DNA from: Sequoia sempervirens
Taxonomy: Eukaryota; Streptophyta; Pinopsida; Cupressales; Cupressaceae
DNA length: 64,000 bases
Assembly: GCA_007258455.2 (NCBI GenBank)
Contig: VDFB02296605.1
Span: 62,001 to 126,000 of the forward strand
Reading direction: 5' to 3'
Both the position numbers and the translations under genes were made by a program. How positions within the stretch are numbered: position 1 is the stretch's first letter; each line of letters starts with the position of its first letter. Shown piece after piece: positions 35,160 to 46,060 of this stretch. The notes under the pieces are model-generated. The model was not told the DNA's origin. It saw only the letters and a program-made list of their open reading frames with translations, and ran no database searches.

Positions 35160-35842
35160 GTTTTCTGGTGCCCAACTCCTATGTGTTAAAGGTGATGTAG
35201 AGCTGATCAATGAGCCAGTCAAAGGATGGTTCCAGGTTAGAAAAGATCACCTTCGGCATTACAAAAATCGAGTTTGGAACTCGATCGACTGGTTTGAAGA
35301 ATTCAACATTTCAAGGATGGACTATAACAGAATTAATACCTTCGAGGTATTAGATTTCCCATTTGCATCATATTCCGACTTTTGTCAAAGTACCTTTGCA
35401 TGGATATATGAGTACCTTAGAATCTTCATTCCAAAAGGATTGCCTCCTGCAATTCCCATCAGAAGAGAAAGTCAAGCCTTTCAGGCAGAAACGACATTAG
35501 TGGGAGGCTCTTCCTGCTGCCATGCAGCAGACAATATCCAAAGCACTTCATCTCTTCAGGGGTGGAGTTAATTTTCTTTAAGTAAATACTTTTTTATGCT
35601 TTATCGTTATGTCGTATTGTGTTTCCCCGTTTTGTGATGTTTTGTCATGTTTTAGGTGATTTAGGTAGTCTTGTTTTAGGTGTTTTCTTAGGATAGGTTT
35701 TTAGGAAACTCCGATGTATTAGGTGATTAGGGAAAAGTCCCGACTCCAATGCCCAATTATAAATCACTGGTCTACTTAACACTGAGATTCTTAGGCTCTC
35801 CTATGTCGTAGTTATTCGACATGGTCACCAGATGGAGCCTAA
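35160..35842 (+). pseudogene. Internal remnant of element D with a 137-codon open frame
   Basis: An open frame without a start codon near its beginning runs from 35,161 to a stop at 35,572. It contains VKGWFQVRKDHLRHYKNR, IDWFEEFNISRMDYNR and ends STSSLQGWS. I recognise no family. TGGTGCCCAACTCC at 35,166-35,179 resembles a primer site of the Lys/Asp tRNA kind, but it lies within the open frame, so it may be chance. The frame could instead be the C-terminal end of an internal ORF joined to the LTR end by deletion. About 270 bp separate it from the 3' LTR. Confidence 0.5.
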
Positions 35843-36149
35843 TGTTGTACCCAAACCAAATTTTTTGCTTCATCAAGACATTTTGCATTAAAAAGTCTAA
35901 ACCTTGTTAAAATGTTGTAAAATACAGTTTTGGGCAATATCAAGCATGGAGTTTTTGTCAATATTTTGTCAGTCAGTCAATTTTATTGAACAAAACCTGA
36001 AGCAGAGACTCAGAATGGAGCTTTTCACGATGGAGGAGCATCTCACAACGGCGTTTCACATTGCACATGAAGATTTCAGTGATCAAAATGATGTTTTTAG
36101 TGGTTAAATTATGAAGATTTCTCAGGAAAAAGCATAAAAGCGCAACTAT

Positions 36150-37410
36150 AGCCCAGGGGCGCCCAACTTTTTGAAGGTTAAGATCTTGTTGAAAGTGTTC
36201 AAGCATCCAGTCAATCTATTCAAAATCAGTCTGGCTATCCGATGAACTATCCAGCGAAGGTTTCCGAGATCTACAGCTCTGGCAAATAACGACAGAAGTT
36301 GAAATTCCTAAATTGCCAGATGTGAGAAAATTGTCTTTTTCAGGCAAAAGCGTGCCTCTAGCCTGAGGGCGCCCATCTTAAGGAAGGGGTAAATCTTGGC
36401 ATTTTCAATGACGGATACAGTCAATCTGTTCTCGACTAGTCTGCTTATCCGACGAGATATCAAATGCAGTCATCCGAGTTTCAGAACTCCGGTGGCAGTC
36501 ATCCAAAGATCAGCTTAAAATGGAGTTTTCACGTTTCTGAGCTTCTCCGTTTGTTCCCAGTGCAAGTACAGGCCAGGGGCGCTGGTTTAAATGAGCCTTA
36601 AGATGCCAAAATTTGCATACGAAGTCTTCCTGACATCAGTACTACTCTAGCCTAGCTTCGCAGTGCATCATCCTGCCTGTCGATCCGACGTTTCAGGGGA
36701 TCGTGGCGGAGGTTCTACCAAGCACGTAATTTCACAGGCGGACCAACATAAGATTTTCAATGTATTTCTACAGTCCAGAGGTGCCTAGCCTTTAGGCCTG
36801 TTAGATGAGGTTGTTCGCATTCGAAGTCTTCACGGATTTTGAGCGTAATCATTTTATCTATCCAATGAGCCTAGCCGTCAGCCTTCGGGATTTGGCAAAC
36901 GCTCGTACGTGCGAGGTCTTTGGCGAGATGCTGAAGAGTGAGGACATCCGGAAAATGGCTAAGTCTGAAGCGGTAATTTTAAATAAAATACGCACTGGAG
37001 TTTTTGAGGTCTTAGAAGCAGTTTTCTTGCTTCGTCACCTCCAGAGACTTCTCTTGTGGGCCCTTCTGGCTGTCCGTTAAAACATATAGTGCCTGAATCA
37101 GGTCATCCCAGCTCCAGATATCAGAGATCAAAGTAGGGTACTTGGGTGAAAGTTCAATTTTCATCAAAATGACATCAGTGCAACTAAGAGCCAGGGGTGC
37201 TTTTACTTTTGAGGCCCTTAACTCAGCTTTCAGAGGTCATGTGTACAATCGTTGGATGCAGAATGTCTCCAGGCATGCAGTGAGCTTCATTTCTTGTCAG
37301 CAGGGTTCACCATTCACCGTCAGCAGCCGTTTGAAGTGTTAGATGGCAGTTTAGGAAAATGGCTAAGTCTGGAACCTGTAAATGAATTTAATCAGAGGCG
37401 CCTAATTTTT
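36150..37410. repeat. GGCGCC-containing tandem array in LTR D, about 7 units
   Basis: GGGCGCCC at 36,157 and 36,367, degenerate versions near 36,577, 36,780, 37,192 and 37,395. The spacing is about 203-210 bp, with one unit in the middle having lost the motif. Units share a preceding AGCC.[GA]GG and following TTAAG-type block. Confidence 0.65.
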
Positions 37411-37964
37411 CAGGGGATTAAACGATGGATTTTGCAGTAGTGTCTCCCAGCAGACATTTCTTCCTTGTTCAGTAGGCTTTCCGATGAATTCTTCAGATCA
37501 GTCTCAGCATCACCCGGTCATCCGAAAATCAGTGTCGAAGTTGGCCAGTCGTGACAGTGCTATCAGCTATAAAATAGGAAGTTAGTAAAAAGTGAAGTAT
37601 CTTGAGCAAATGGACGCCTATAAGCTCGAATGATGACTTTTCAGAATCGGTGAAGTCCAACGGTGAAGCCTAAAGCTTCATTCAATTGTCAACTGGAGTT
37701 TCAAATATTTTGCATATTTTAGCATTGAATGGCGATTTTCTATTTTTGGCGCCTTTGCTATTGCATAATAAATATTTTATTATTATTTATTTTTTGAACT
37801 TCCAGTCAGTGGCAGTTCAACTAAAATGGTCCAATTGAAAGGCTTCTATTTTCAGCTGAGGTTTTAAATCTTGCAGTTGTCAGATTGATGCGAATTTCAT
37901 CTTATTTAAGCATGGCGCCATCTTCATTTATTATTCACAAAGCTAAAGAGAAATTCGTTTTTCT

Positions 37965-38165
37965 TAAGAGATTCATATTTTTCAAGCAAAATTCGTTTTT
38001 CTTCAAGGCAAAGGCGTATTTTCAAGCAAAATTCGTTTTTCTTCATTCACAAGGCGTATTTTCAAGGGAGATTCGTATTTTTCAAGGCAATTCATATCTT
38101 CAAAGTCAAAATTCGTTTTTCTTCAAGCAAAGGGCGAATTCTTTCAAAGCAAAAGCAGATTTCTC
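37965..38165. repeat. Imperfect short repeats AAATTCGTTTTTCTTCA
   Basis: Variants of (A)TTCGTTTTTCTTCAAGGCAAAGGCGTATTTTCAAG recur about five times with irregular spacing in LTR D. They look like a decayed minisatellite upstream of the leader region. Confidence 0.55.
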
Positions 38166-39533
38166 ATCTATTTCCAAAGGCGATTTCTCCAATCACATTC
38201 TTTTGCAGGTTAAAAGTTCACGATTGTTAGCAATTTGAAGAATTCAAGGGCGATTTTCATTGAAGAAGAGCATACAAAAAACGTCTTTTTCCTCCTTGGT
38301 TCTCAGATTTCTCTCAGTTTTCAATTCGCATGTTCCTGAAATTGGCAAAATTCAACAAGTCTCAGGATCTGGATCATTTCTATATAGCTTCCTTGAATTA
38401 AAATCGTGCGATTGATTTTTCAGGAATTTTTAACTTCAGAACATTCGTTTTTGAGTTTCTAATTTTCTCAACTGAAAATTCTTTGCATGGTCAAGTAGAA
38501 GCCAAATTTTCACATTTCTGATGTTCTGGGTTGTCTTAGAATCTTTTTCTGGACAAAACCCATATCTCAGATTTTTGCCGAAAATAACTTTTCAAACAGG
38601 GTATTTTTAGTCTCAGCAGTGTATTTTTAGTTTTCCAGAAAAGTTGTCAGAATATAGCCGTGTTCACAGTCAACAGGCGAGTTTTACAGAGTGCAGTTCA
38701 CATAGACTGAATTCAAGACCAAATCGGTCTTAATTCATGATTTCGTCAGAAAAGTTGAGATCAATTTGTATCAAGTGCATTCAGAGGGTTGACAGGCGTG
38801 ATTACTCAAATCCATATGGTTGCATGCCTCGTATAGCCGATTGTCTTCCAAAGCCAGTTTAGAGGGTTGATTTTGTTGGAATTTTGCATGTGTAGCAAGT
38901 TCGTTTGCATTTCTCACAACCAGAGTGTGCACAGTCAAATCTTGCAGTTTCGTCATGGAGAAACATCAAAGACATCAAGTTGCCGAAGAGATAGTGGCCA
39001 TCACTTCAGATACGAAGCCGCCAAAGTTACCAGTCAGTGAAATGCTAGTTTGAGTGTGCAAAGATTGCCAAGATTGCTCAAGTTGTTGACAAGTAGTGAA
39101 TTGTGACGAGCTCCAAATAGTGATACAGTTAACAATCTCGTTGAGGGATTGGTTGCTCGAGATCACGGACAGTAAACTTCAGTTCTCACCTCTCAGGATA
39201 GACATTACACACAGGAGTTAAACTTGACGTTACTTTCTCAAGTTAACTCGTTGTTTCATCTCATGCATATCTATTCTGAGATCAGCTTTGTTTACTTGGA
39301 GTTTCTTTTAGGGTTTTCCGTTAACTGATGGTAGTCTTCCAGTTAACATGCTTTCAATAAGGACGTGCATGCTCGCACAATTGTCCATTTTTAGATTAGA
39401 TGTTTCGGTTAACGATGGTAGCTTTCCGTTGATGTATAGTTTACTTCATTAGGGCTTGGCAGCAAATCTTGCATGCATTGCAAGAACTGTAAATGACTCA
39501 AGGTGATTTTAGGGTTCCCTACACCTTGATGTA

Positions 39534-39541
39534 TATAAATA
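39534..39541 (+). promoter_or_regulatory. TATA box of LTR D
   Basis: TATAAATAAGAG, same context (GTTCCCTAC upstream, TTTGCTCA-like downstream) as in B and B'. It lies 872 bp before the LTR end; the extra length against B corresponds to the 73-78-bp array just downstream. Confidence 0.55.
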
Positions 39542-39660
39542 AGAGTTTTTGCTCATTTGTAATTAACTTTTGCTTGAGAGAGAAATATATGCTGCACCTA
39601 CCTTGCCCTCAATATTGCTCTTTTGGTATTTGTTCATGTGTCTTCGTTATTACGATTAAT

Positions 39661-40010
39661 TGTTATGCCACATAGGGTTTCATGCAATTGTAATGGTGAA
39701 TTCTTTCTGTTTTGTGCAACTTTACCATTATGATCAATTGTTATGCCACATAGGGTTTCAAGAGATTGTGATGATAAATCTGTTTTGTGTATCTTTACCA
39801 TTGTGATCAATTGTTATGCCACATAGGGTTTCAAGAGGTTGTGATGATAAATCTGTTTTGTGAATCTTTTATCATTATGATCAAGTGTTATGCCACATAG
39901 GGTTTCGTGAGATTGTGATGATAAATCTGTTTTGTAAGTCTTTACTATTTTGATCAAGTGTTATGCCACATAGGGTTTCATAAGATTGTCATGGTAAATT
40001 CTTAAATCTG
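39661..40010. repeat. 73-78-bp tandem repeat, 5 units, in LTR D
   Basis: TGTTATGCCACATAGGGTTTC starts at 39,661, 39,739, 39,812, 39,886 and 39,959 (spacing 78, 73, 74, 73). Units continue with a GATTGTGATGATAAATCTG block. The array lies between the TATA box and the LTR end, so it would be transcribed at the 5' end of the element RNA. Confidence 0.9.
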
Positions 40011-40435
40011 TTTGTGCCCAATAAACTTGTCTAGATTGAGATGATAGATGCGCCACCTTGCCTTCAAGTAGAGAATCTAAACTCGTTTATCGTCCGATAG
40101 TCAACCCTGCTCCATTTCCTCATGCTCTGTTTTCTTGAGGAAGCTGGATAGATTTAAAGTAGTTAGCTTAGTTGTAGTTAATGATCTGCGAAACCAGAAA
40201 ATCCTTAGCTGCAACGTTCTTGGTTTTCTTAACCTTGTGCCTCTTCCAGCTGAGAACAAAAAGATAGGACTTAGATTACTTCTCTTTTCATGCATTCCAG
40301 CACAACGAGGGAGCTTCCCCTCCTAATTTGAAGAGCACTCATTACGCAGTGTGCATAGTTGTCCGTACAAACCTGCACTCCAGAGGTGTTAGTTTTAACG
40401 CCAACACAGCCACAAGAGGTTGGGCCTCACAGATA

Positions 40436-41707
40436 TTACACTCGCAGGAGAGCTTTGTTTGACAGGGAACAGGAATTGAATAGACAGCCGGGTACCATGG
40501 GTGACTCTGTTTCCTCTTCCATGTTACTTTGATCATACTTGAAAGCAGCCCCAAACTTAAGCATATTAACACCATTGTCTGCTGATAGAGAACCCTTATC
40601 AAGTTCCATTTCTTCATCCAGATCAAAGGGAAATTCATCCCATATCAGTTTGTCATCACTAAGTGCCCTCACACCTGGATCCCAAATGGTGAGAGGTTGA
40701 TTGTTTTGATCACAAGAGAAGTGATCTTTGTGCAACATTTGGATTGTTGATTCTTGGAATAGGTCACCACTCAATTCACTTAAATTGATATCTTCATGAA
40801 TACCTCCCTCTAATGGCTTGGTTTGAAGATCAAACCCAAAACCACCCTTGACACCATCATTGTAATGAAGTAAAGAATCTCTAGTGCTAGCTGTTTGGAA
40901 AACCTTAACATCCTTATCTTCAATGAACCCATCATCTATAGGTGTACTTCTGATCTCATCATGAACATTCATATGCATGCCAAAAAGGTCTTCTTGATCA
41001 CTTGTCATAAATTCATCTTGTGAAAACTCTTGAGGAGTTTGGACAGCAACAAGAGGAGAATTATCCATCACCAATTCTTCAACAAGAGGAGGTACAAACA
41101 CATTGGAATCATTACCAACATAATCACTTTGGTAATGGTCATAAGCTGATTCAAAGACACCACCAGTATTTCCTTCAACTTGCTCTTCTTCACTTGCTAT
41201 CACATGCAAAAGGGGCATATTATGGGGCTCTTCCACACACTCTTCAACGGTCACAGTATCTTTATCAAACTTACGATCATTTTGAGGTGACATGAGCACC
41301 TTGCTTGTGCCATCTTCAATACTAGTTGACTGATTTTTCCCTTCAACTTGCATATTTGTGGGCTGCAAACCACAAACAAGCACTTTTGCTTCTTTCTTGA
41401 ACCCTTCATCAATGGAATGTTCTTCTTTTTCTTTCATTGTTCTTCTAATGTAATTAACCACACCCAATTTTCCGGGTTTCAAAACCAACACACAATTCAA
41501 GTAGGAGTCAAAAGAAACATCGTTCTTAAACTCATTTGTCATATTCTGATATTCCTCATGGAGCATGGAAGCTTCATGTTCACATTGTCTTTTGTACTGT
41601 TCGGCATACTCAATGAAATCCCTTGCGGCCAAACTAACCTTTCCTTCCTCAAATGCCATATTCAAATCTGACTTCTCCCAATTCCTGGACCTCAGAAAAC
41701 GCAACAT
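40436..41707 (-). CDS. Open frame of element E, acidic coiled-coil protein of unknown function
   Basis: An uninterrupted frame of 423 codons on the minus strand, the longest clean frame of this family here. The N-terminus (MLRFLRSRNWEKSDLNMAF) is followed by a helical stretch (EYAEQYKRQCEHEASMLHEEYQ) likely to be a coiled coil; the rest is very acidic. KPLEGGIHEDINLSELSGDL and IWDEFPFDLDEEMELDKG match two pieces of element A on either side of element B, which proves that B split the A frame. The true start may lie upstream; an ATG near 41,765 (MIERSASTPEVR) leads into a stop. No enzyme motif is present. The C-terminal end is cut by the D junction at 40,406. Confidence 0.6.
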   Translation of the reverse strand: MLRFLRSRNWEKSDLNMAFEEGKVSLAARDFIEYAEQYKRQCEHEASMLHEEYQNMTNEFKNDVSFDSYLNCVLVLKPGKLGVVNYIRRTMKEKEEHSIDEGFKKEAKVLVCGLQPTNMQVEGKNQSTSIEDGTSKVLMSPQNDRKFDKDTVTVEECVEEPHNMPLLHVIASEEEQVEGNTGGVFESAYDHYQSDYVGNDSNVFVPPLVEELVMDNSPLVAVQTPQEFSQDEFMTSDQEDLFGMHMNVHDEIRSTPIDDGFIEDKDVKVFQTASTRDSLLHYNDGVKGGFGFDLQTKPLEGGIHEDINLSELSGDLFQESTIQMLHKDHFSCDQNNQPLTIWDPGVRALSDDKLIWDEFPFDLDEEMELDKGSLSADNGVNMLKFGAAFKYDQSNMEEETESPMVPGCLFNSCSLSNKALLRV

Positions 41708-41814
41708 CTTCAGAACTTCAACGGAACTCTGTTCTGACCTCTGGTGTAGAAGCTGATCTCTCTATCATTCAACTGTCAACTAAACCTTGATGGGCACAGG
41801 ATGGCAGGATGCAT

Positions 41815-41827
41815 GGCTCTGATACCA
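41815..41827 (-). other. Primer-binding site of element E interior
   Basis: GGCTCTGATACCA on the plus strand, complement of initiator Met tRNA 3' end on the minus strand; one base from the minus-oriented LTR tip. Confidence 0.8.
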
Positions 41828-41863
41828 CTGTAATGAACCGAACCAATTTTGGGAAGGGCGGAC

Positions 41864-43782
41864 TGTAATGTCCCCAATTTAGCCCTATGCTCTTCATTTG
41901 GTTTTAGCCTATTTCTGGGAACTCGTAGGCTAAGCAGAGGCTTGAATCAGGGTTTCCAAACTTCTTGGAGGACGTTTTTGTCCTTTTGCGGAGCTTGCAC
42001 TTGGAAATGTTGAACTTGGATTGCGGATTCCTTCTGGGTTTTCTGAGAGCTTCGCGTTGGTGGTTTCAGTTTGGCATTCTGAGCACTTTCGAGAATTTAC
42101 TATTTTTAGTAAATTCTATTTCTGGCAGTGGTCCTGTTGGCTTCGGCTCGGTTGGCTCTCATCTTCAGTATGTTCATTTGGTTCGATCAATCTTGACCTT
42201 GGGAAGCATTTTTGGTGAGATATCCAGTTGATTTTAAAATATTATACTTTAATGTTATATTTTATTATTGTGACCCCTTGGTCTAGTGAAACAACTTTAA
42301 GTTGTTCTTAAAAAGGGGACTTGGAAGGGTGGCGCCTCATGCTGATGATTTAATATTTTTCTTAAGGCCAAAAACAATGCTTTAAAAGAGGACGCCTTTT
42401 TATGAAGTGAAGATTTTAAAATAAATTAAAAGTTAAATTGCCTTGAGAAAAGGGACGCCATCTTTGGAGGGAAAAGGAGTTACTTCAAATTTGAAAATTA
42501 GGGTTTCTAGAAGCTTCTGGAAAGTCATCACAAGTTTATAAAAGGAGGTCTTGGTCTTCATTTTCAACATCTGATATCTTGAGTATTGTTATGCTGCCGA
42601 AATGGTTGCTGGATTGCTTCGAGGAATGAATGCCTCCTAGCCTTGGCTCGACTTCGTGCTTGAGAGATAGCACCTAGTGGAGAGGTTTGCTTGTTTGAGT
42701 GACATTTTGTAGTGGGGTTTGCATTTGTAGTTTGGGTTTACTTATGTAGTTCAGTTTATTGCATTTTATGTCATTTTTTGGAGTTGCTGATAATAGGGCT
42801 GAATCTATAGTTTCACTCATAAATCAAAAAATACAAAAAGAGTTGTTTTGGGTATTGTCTCATTGGTTTTCTTTGTTGGAAGAGATCCTTCATGAATATT
42901 TGCAGATTTTAATACGAAGTTTATGATTTTATAAAGCAAATTCGTCATTTCTTGAAAGCCCTACTTTCTAGAGTGCTTTGGGATCCGTGCCATTAATTAA
43001 TAGCCACTTTTAGCTGCCCTTTTTCATTACTAAACTAGGCGCCATCATTTTAAGAGTATTTTGCATCAGATTTGAAGACATTTGGGTCAGTTTTGAGTGA
43101 GTTGTGAGCATTTTAGTGGATTCTAGGGTTGCTGGTTATGCATTTCAAGTTGCTGTTCTGTCATATCAGATTTTGGAAAGTGCATTTCTGGTGAAGGTTT
43201 GGTGTTAGGAAGTCCTACTAAGCTTGGTGGAGGTCACATTTACTATTGTAGCAATTGAAGAGCTTCTAATCCTTGTTCTTGCAGGCATTCTCTATATTAT
43301 TGTAAGCTGAACAGTAGTACTGTCAGCATTTCTCCCAACCTTGCTTATCATGTTTGTAATTGCCCACTGAATAAGTGGAAGAGGCTGGCTTGCCGCCTAT
43401 TTACTTTGATTTGCATTGTAATATTGTACATCTCCGCCCTATGGTAGCTCCATTCCCACTCCGGGTTTGAAAGCACATTCTGGGTGTTGAGTTTATTTGA
43501 AGTTGCATTTGTATTTCTTTCAATCTCCACCATATGGTCGCCTCATTCCATTCTGGTTTGGGTAGCACATACTTGGTGTTGAGTTACTTTCAGTTGCAGT
43601 TCTGATTTTTTGTACTGACGATCCTCTTGCCATATGATAGCCTCTCTCTTGTTGAGATTGAGTGCGCATTCTTGGCAAAGAGTTATATTGTAACTGCTGG
43701 TTTGATTTCTCTAACCCTAACGGGTGTGTTGCATTGCTGATTGTAATTTGAGAATTGAAAAAAATTGGTTCGGTTCATTACA
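41864..43782 (+). repeat. LTR of element E, plus orientation, complete
   Basis: Starts TGTAATGTCCCCAATTTAG, ends TTGGTTCGGTTCATTACA; 1,919 bp. It is preceded by the purine tract TTTTGGGAAGGGCGGA (41,847-41,862). It is homologous to the LTR of A in reverse orientation. TTAGCCTA...TAGGCTAA lies at 41,904-41,933, and an array of about 90-bp units near 43,430-43,700. It is directly followed by gag-pol of element C. Confidence 0.85.
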
Positions 43783-44484
43783 GATTCAATAAAAATAGAG
43801 AGAAATCTGATTTTAAGAGTGATTCAAAGGAAAAATCAGCAGCACCCTTGGATCGTGAGACTCTTAATGATTTGCGTAGGAAGAAGCTTTGCTTCTACTG
43901 CAAGGGTCCCAATGATGCAAACCATGATTGTCCTTTGCGGCCTAAGGGTAAAACCAATAGAGTTATGTGGGCTTATTATGAGGATTCGAAATCTGAAAAT
44001 TCCGGACAGCAGGAGAGTTCTGAGGAGTCAGAGTCAGAGGCTTCAAAGCCTAAGGTGGAGGCAGAGTCAGAGATCCAGTTCCAGGAGGCACGGTTGTCTA
44101 GCATACAGCAGGAAGGATCTTTCAGACTGCGTGGAGTTTTGGCTGGTCAAAAGGTTATCACCCTTTTAGACACAGGTGCCACCCATAATTTTATCAATGC
44201 CAGATTTGTGGAGAGGCGTGGGCTATAACCGAAGAGTTTGAGGGCATTCGGGTAAGGCGGCTGATGGTTACACTCTCAAGTGTGACCGTATGATTAAGGA
44301 TCTTCCTTTGCGCCTGAATAATTATGAATTCAAGGCTGATTATTATGTGGTGAATATGGGCGACATTGATTTAGTTTTGGGCATGAAGTGGCTTCATTCC
44401 CTTGAGGAAGTTACACTTCGTCTCAAAGACATCGAGATCCGGTTCGAGGTGGATGGGAAGACTCATATACTGAAGGCCATCTGA
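43783..44484 (+). pseudogene. Gag zinc knuckle and protease of element C
   Basis: The open frame at 43,755-44,228 starts inside the E LTR, so its Met is not native; C sequence begins at 43,783. The zinc knuckle CFYCKGPNDANHDC lies near 43,890-43,930 (CX2CX3-4..H..C variant). The protease active site LLDTGATHNFI follows at about 44,166-44,200. A stop after RRGL and a frame change separate it from the next piece (44,290-44,484), which has DIDLVLGMKWL, the protease C-terminal block. The N-terminal capsid part of gag is absent. Confidence 0.85.
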
Positions 44485-44629
44485 GACAGTAATGTCAGGA
44501 CAATTTCCTTCCGACGGATGGAGAGACTTATGCGTCATGACATGGTTGAGTGGGCCGCCGAGTGCACTTTGACGCCTACATAGGAGGGACAGCATAAGAC
44601 CAAATATCATCCTGACATTCAGCAGTTGA

Positions 44630-46060
44630 GAGTTAAGCATGGGAAGGTTTTTGGTGACATTCCACCAGGGAGACCTCTAGACAGAGGTATTGAGCACATC
44701 ATTGAGCTTGAGGAGGGCGCCAAGGCCGTCATGATTACTCCTTACTAGCACCCAAAGTGGCTTAAGGATGAGATAGAAAAGATTATCAAGGAGCTGCTTG
44801 CTATGGGTCACATTTGACCGAGTAAGTCACCATTTGCTTCTTCGGTTGTTCTAGTGAAGAAGAAATATGGTACTCTTCGTATGTGCATAAATTACAAAGT
44901 CCTGAATAAGAGGACTATTAAGAACAGATATCCCATACCCGTATAGATGAGCTCCATGGTGCCTGTTACTTCTCGAAGATAGACTTGAGATCGGGATATC
45001 ATCAAATTAGAGTTCATGAGCAGGATGTTGAGAAGACCGCTTTTCGCTATCATTGTGGACACTTTGAGTTTGTGGTTATGCCATTTGGGCTAACCAATGC
45101 TCCAGCAACATTCCAGTCCACCATGAACAGGGTCTTCCACTCACATTTGAGGAGATATGTACTTGTCTTCTTCGATGATATTTTGGTCTACAGCAGGACA
45201 TGGCAGGAGCACTTGCCTCATTTGGATACAGTACTCAGCATTTTGGATAGGGAGTCCTTGTATGTCAAGGAATCCAAGTGTGATTTAGGGATGACTGAGT
45301 TGTTATACTTAGGCCATATTATCAATGCAAAGGGAGTGCGGATGGATCCTGAGAAGATCCGTGCTATAGTAGATTGGCCTACTCCTACGAACCTTACACA
45401 GCTACGAGGATTCCTTGGGTTATGTGGTTTCTATCACAGATTTGTCAGTGGATATTCACGCCATGCAGCTCCTATGACGGATTTGTTGAAAAAAGGTGCA
45501 TTCATTTGGACTCCTGAGGCACAGGAGTGTTTTGTGAGGTTCAAGAAGCTTATGACTACATGTCCAGTGTTGTCACTACCAGATTTTATGAAGCCTTTTG
45601 AGCTTCAGTGTGATGCTTCTGGTGAGGGCATTGGAGCAGTGCTTATGTAGGACAAGCACCCGATTATTTATGAGAGCAGGAAGCTCAGAGGACCAAAGAG
45701 GGTTTACAGTATATATGATAAGGAAATGCTAGCCATAATGCATGCCTTGGACAAATTTAGGCAATATTTAGTGGGCAGTAAGTTTTGTATTAAAACTGAT
45801 CATAATAGTTTGAGGCATTTCCTAGGACAGCAGGATTTGAATGATCGTCAGCAAAAGTGGGTGGGTAAGTTACAGGCATATGACTTTGACATCACCTATA
45901 TCAAAGGTACACAGAATGTTGTTGCTGACGCTCTTTCACGCCGGCCTCATCTGAGTTCTATGGTACAGATTGTCGAGGATTGGAGGCACCTGATTGTGGC
46001 AGAGTATGCCAAGGATACATGGGCATCTGATATTGTTGAGGGATCTATTGTGGACACCAG
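44630..46060 (+). pseudogene. Reverse transcriptase and RNase H of element C
   Basis: The N-terminal RT ([45 protein letters not shown]) has several stops and a small deletion near 44,945. A clean piece then runs to 45,650: RSGYHQIRVHEQDVEKTAF, MPFGLTNAPATFQ, and VFFDDILVYSR, the FxDD catalytic box, then LGHIINAKGVRMDPEK and LRGFLGLCGFYHRFV. After a stop at 45,648-45,650 RNase H follows: YSIYDKEMLAIMHALDKFR, FCIKTDHNSLRHF, GTQNVVADALSRR. These are typical of chromovirus-type Ty3/gypsy pol. Confidence 0.92.

Larger units (their letters stand above)
35843..40406 (+). repeat. 3' LTR of element D (4.56 kb giant LTR)
   Basis: Starts TGTTGTACCCAAACC and ends TTTTAACGCCAACA. The last ~150 bp (GAGGGAGCTTCCCCTCCTAA, then TGTCCGTACAAACC) match the ends of B and B'. 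The order is the same as in B: degenerate GGCGCC array (36,157-37,400), AAACCCATATCTCAG block (38,560), TATA box (39,534), U5. The ~990-codon frame is absent; only about 500 bp lie between an ATGGAGAAACATC near 38,955 and the TATA box. The next pentamer to the right is CAGCC; no matching duplicate was found on the left. Confidence 0.8.
40407..43782. mobile_element. Element E: A-family fragment with inverted LTR junction
   Basis: It has two parts. The left part (40,407-41,828) is minus-oriented A-family interior with its primer site at 41,815-41,827. The right part is a full A-family LTR in plus orientation (41,864-43,782) preceded by a plus-oriented purine tract. Between them lies a 22-bp minus-oriented LTR tip. 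It lies inside element C, between D and the C gag remainder. No target duplication was found, so it may be the product of several events. Confidence 0.65.

Noticed and set aside
37885..38238. 117-codon plus-strand frame rich in Phe and Lys
   Set aside because: It translates the AAATTCGTTTTTCTTCA repeats of LTR D, so it is a repeat by-product.
37965..40010. CRISPR-like regular repeats
   Set aside because: The units are adjacent and divergent without unique spacers, and the sequence is plant nuclear DNA.
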